Assembly (NCBI GenBank): GCA_947384645.1
Contig: CANDHX010000066.1
Location: forward strand, 1 to 7,485
DNA length: 7,485 nt
Direction of reading: 5' to 3'
DNA from: an uncultured Mycoplasmatota bacterium
Lineage (GTDB): Bacteria > Bacillota_I > Bacilli_A > RF39 > UBA660
In this document: in pieces, positions 5,881 to 7,485 of the stretch
Layout: each line of letters starts with the position of its first letter
Position numbering within the stretch: the stretch's first letter is position 1
The notes under the pieces: generated by a model
Databases searched by the model: none
Seen by the model: the letters and a program-made list of their open reading frames with translations, nothing else
What the model was told of the DNA's origin: nothing
Translations under genes and position numbers: made by a program

Positions 5881-6699
5881 ATGGAAAAGGGAGAAAAAAA
5901 GTGGTACAAATCACCAGGTAACTTGGTAACACTAGTCGCTTGTATAATATTGGTACCGATGCTCTTGATGAATTTATGGATAATTTTTCAATCTAAGACT
6001 AATAAAGATGTAGTCCCAAGTGTATTCGGTATCAAGCCTTTCATCGTCCTATCAGGTTCGATGGAATCCAAAATTCATAAAGGCGATTTGATATTGACAA
6101 AAGAAATAGAACCAACAAAAGTTAAAATCGAAGATGTCATCGCATTTAGGGATGCAGAGGGCACTGTAACTACTCACAGAGTAATAGATATAGTCGAGAA
6201 AGAAGGAGAATCGTATTTTATCACTAAAGGAGATAATAATACGACCCAAGATAGAAACTTGGTTGCTCTTAACGATATTGAAGGAATATATATAGGTAGA
6301 ATACCTGGTATAGGTTCCATGATGAGCAGTTTATCCGAACCGACTACTATACTCATATTGATACTAGGGATAACAATAATATTCGTAATAGGTTTCTCGA
6401 TTTCTAACAAAAAGCAAAGAAATTTAGAAAGACAAGAATACCTAGAGTTTAAAAAAATGAAAGAAGAAATGGCTCTTGCTAAATCTTCTAAGACCAAGAA
6501 AACGAAGTCTATAAAAGCTGTAGAAGACGAAGACGATGAGGACGATGAGCTTCTAGATGAGGATGAGGAAGAAGAAGAAATCAAACCTCAGCCTAAAAAG
6601 AAGAAGACACCTAGTAGCACTACGAAAACGAAGACTACTAAAAAAGAAAGTACTTCTTCAAAGAAAACTAAGTCTACTGGCAAATCCAAGAAGGCTTAG
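5881..6699 (+). CDS. sipW: SipW-like type I signal peptidase with long charged C-terminal tail, 272 aa
   Basis: A membrane serine protease of the ER/archaeal-type (S26B) branch that cleaves leaders of exported proteins. TM1 spans about 14-37. The nucleophile is Ser60 in VLSGSMES, and the SipW/ER-type His replacing the usual Lys is His99 in TTHR. The KGDNN box is at 117-121, followed by the GRIPGIG segment. TM2 spans about 155-175. From about 176 comes an atypical tail: a Lys/Glu helix, an acidic stretch of Asp/Glu (about 214-232), then some 37 residues rich in Lys, Thr and Ser. With two membrane segments the catalytic domain faces outside and the tail should be cytoplasmic. The gene starts 24 bp after the lipoprotein stop with a weak GAGAGTGA ribosome-binding site (5867-5874) and no intervening terminator, so they share an operon. 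The downstream protein bears a SipW-type leader and is the probable substrate. 'sipW' here denotes the family, not proven orthology. Confidence 0.9.
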   Translation: MEKGEKKWYKSPGNLVTLVACIILVPMLLMNLWIIFQSKTNKDVVPSVFGIKPFIVLSGSMESKIHKGDLILTKEIEPTKVKIEDVIAFRDAEGTVTTHRVIDIVEKEGESYFITKGDNNTTQDRNLVALNDIEGIYIGRIPGIGSMMSSLSEPTTILILILGITIIFVIGFSISNKKQRNLERQEYLEFKKMKEEMALAKSSKTKKTKSIKAVEDEDDEDDELLDEDEEEEEIKPQPKKKKTPSSTTKTKTTKKESTSSKKTKSTGKSKKA

Positions 6700-6713
6700 A
6701 TATGTAAATTTTG

Positions 6714-6741
6714 GTAAACCCATCGAAATCGATGTGTTTAT
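6714..6741 (+). other. Hairpin just after the sipW-like gene
   Basis: TAAAC-C-CATCG pairs with CGATG-T-GTTTA around an AAAT loop (ten Watson-Crick pairs, one mismatch, plus a closing G-U). It starts 15 bases after the stop. No run of T follows, so it is not a standard terminator; it may be a leaky terminator, an RNA-processing site or a 3'-end stabiliser for the upstream mRNA. Confidence 0.55.
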
Positions 6742-6766
6742 ATAGAAAAAGGAAGTCTATTAAAAT
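6737..6766 (+). promoter_or_regulatory. Possible weak promoter for the TasA/camelysin-like gene
   Basis: TTTATA (6737-6742) and TAAAAT (6761-6766) are 18 bases apart, with four and five of six consensus bases. A start near 6773 would put the 16-bp palindrome at the 5' end of the mRNA. In such AT-rich sequence this could be coincidence. Confidence 0.25.
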
Positions 6767-6772
6767 CTTCCT
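6750..6772 (+). repeat. Short inverted repeat AGGAAG/CTTCCT
   Basis: AGGAAG (6750-6755) and CTTCCT (6767-6772) can pair around an 11-base AT-rich loop. It has no T-tract and directly abuts the next palindrome. It may be part of a tandem-hairpin leader. Confidence 0.4.
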
Positions 6773-6773
6773 G

Positions 6774-6789
6774 TGCATAGTACTATGCA
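6774..6789. promoter_or_regulatory. Perfect 16-bp palindrome, operator candidate or hairpin
   Basis: TGCATAGTACTATGCA is a perfect palindrome, 41 bases upstream of the TasA-like start codon. As DNA it could be the site of a dimeric regulator; as RNA it can form a six-pair stem with a GTAC loop. No T-tract follows. Confidence 0.5.
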
Positions 6790-6815
6790 TTAATTGTAAA
6801 AAATTTGCATAAAGA

Positions 6816-6824
6816 GGGAGGTGA
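6816..6824 (+). promoter_or_regulatory. Very strong ribosome-binding site of the TasA/camelysin-like gene
   Basis: GGGAGGTGA is nearly fully complementary to the 16S rRNA 3' end, with six bases between it and the ATG at 6831. It is far stronger than the site of the sipW-like gene, suggesting the product is made in greater amounts. Confidence 0.85.
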
Positions 6825-6830
6825 AAATTA

Positions 6831-7485
6831 ATGAAAAAGAGAGGAACAATCCTTGGTGGATTATTACTAGCTGTTGTCGTTACTGGATATTCAGTATCAG
6901 GAACTTATGCAAAATATACTTCTTCAATCGATATGACTGATGAAGCTAGAGTTGCTAAATGGGAACTTAAAGCTACTGATAAAGACGGTAATGAATTACA
7001 AGAAACAAATGTAATCGATTTATTCGCAAGTTCTTATGATTGGAATGGAAAGAACTATGTTAAGGCTATAAATGGTACTGACAAAATCGTTGCTCCAGGA
7101 ACAAAAGGATCTTACGAATTAGCACTTACTGGTAAAATGGAAACTAGATATGCGCTTAACTTCATCGTTAACGACACTCAAGATATCGTTATTTATTACG
7201 ATGTAGTAGAAGGTAAAGTCACTAACAGGAGTACTACAAAAACTACTCAAGCTTACGAATATCATCCACTTCGTTATACTGTAAAGTATACTAGAGATGG
7301 TGAAGACGTTATCACTGATGAAAATAAACAAATCACTAATAAGACTGCTGCTGAAGTTAAAACTATGTTAGATGCTTACAATGCTTATGTAAACGCTGGA
7401 AATAGCTTTGCTCCAGGTAAAATCGCTAATATGGGTTATACTATTTCATGGAAATGGGATAAACAAAACGTAGTTGAATATGAAA
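6831..7485 (+). CDS. TasA/camelysin-like exported protein with SipW-type signal peptide (3' end outside window)
   Basis: The reading frame is open from the ATG at 6831 to the window edge, 218 codons with no stop. A short basic start (MKKR) is followed by a hydrophobic stretch (about 6-19) and the motif SGTYAKYTSS, the hallmark of SipW-dependent leaders (compare GGTWAAF in TasA); cleavage is likely after Ala27. The mature part begins with a charged ARVAKWELKA strand and includes IVAPGTKGSYELALTG (about 85-100), resembling the 'PG-x-x-G' strand of TasA/camelysin-type proteins. It is rich in Thr, Tyr, Asn and Lys with no Cys in the visible part, as expected for a beta-rich surface or matrix protein. 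It follows the sipW-like peptidase by 131 bp with its own very strong ribosome-binding site, as for a major structural product. The C-terminus and any anchor are unseen. It could be fibre-forming, a camelysin-type protease relative, or another SipW substrate. Confidence 0.82.
   Translation, partial: MKKRGTILGGLLLAVVVTGYSVSGTYAKYTSSIDMTDEARVAKWELKATDKDGNELQETNVIDLFASSYDWNGKNYVKAINGTDKIVAPGTKGSYELALTGKMETRYALNFIVNDTQDIVIYYDVVEGKVTNRSTTKTTQAYEYHPLRYTVKYTRDGEDVITDENKQITNKTAAEVKTMLDAYNAYVNAGNSFAPGKIANMGYTISWKWDKQNVVEYE

Noticed and set aside
6174..6584. 136-residue reverse-strand frame with a poly-Ser start
   Set aside because: It is the antisense shadow of the sipW-like gene; the Ser runs mirror the Asp/Glu codons, and no promoter or ribosome-binding site supports it. 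The other reverse-strand frames are likewise shadows.
6557..6745. 62-residue + strand frame rich in Lys/Arg overlapping the sipW-like tail
   Set aside because: It is an out-of-frame reading of the acidic/basic tail with no ribosome-binding site; the Lys/Arg content follows from the purine-rich DNA.
1..7485. tRNA, rRNA, riboswitch or TGA-recoding (mycoplasma code) signals
   Set aside because: By eye I found no cloverleaf, rRNA-like or known riboswitch core. All genes read full length with the standard code using TGG for Trp, although no gene here ends in TGA, so this cannot be tested fully.

Overview
The window is AT-rich and every convincing gene lies on the + strand. Ribosome-binding sites are strong and purine-rich (AGGAGG type), promoters resemble sigma-A sites, and genes end at short U-tailed hairpins. 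Together with a lipoprotein, a SipW-type signal peptidase and a protein carrying a SipW-type leader, this points to a low-GC Gram-positive bacterium (Firmicutes or a close relative, plausibly a host-associated anaerobe). The standard genetic code fits: Trp is TGG and every visible stop is TAA or TAG. I cannot name the species.

Region 1 (1-2619) looks accessory. It begins with the C-terminal tail of an Rpn/PD-(D/E)XK 'transposase-nuclease' protein. Next come two tightly coupled genes (282-1184 and 1186-1563) built from about 35-residue helical repeats with the Pro-x-(Ile/Leu)-(Leu/Phe) signature of mTERF proteins, a family known mainly from mitochondria and chloroplasts. They end at a clear terminator, followed by a complete second Rpn-family gene (1744-2619) that is a paralogue of the first fragment. 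The mTERF-like pair is therefore bracketed by two related Rpn genes.

Region 2 (2620-2955) is core genome: a monocistronic rpsU (ribosomal protein S21) with its own promoter, whose -35 lies inside the upstream terminator stem, and its own terminator.

Region 3 (2956-7485) is a cell-surface operon. A consensus promoter drives a transcript that starts at a strong hairpin and encodes a 920-residue Cys/His-rich lipoprotein with 39 cysteines beyond the lipid-anchor Cys. Then, after 24 bp, comes a SipW-like signal peptidase with an unusual acidic-then-basic cytoplasmic tail. After a 131-bp gap containing three inverted repeats comes a gene, cut by the window edge, with a SipW-type signal peptide (TasA/camelysin-like). 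By analogy with tapA-sipW-tasA, the peptidase probably matures the last protein, which may form surface fibres, and the lipoprotein may be the anchor or accessory partner. That is inference from gene order.

The two most notable items are the bacterial mTERF-like gene pair and the lipoprotein-SipW-TasA-like operon. The lipoprotein gene contains a 251-bp perfect in-frame direct repeat that could change the protein by exactly 164 residues. No stretch over 300 bp lacks a gene.
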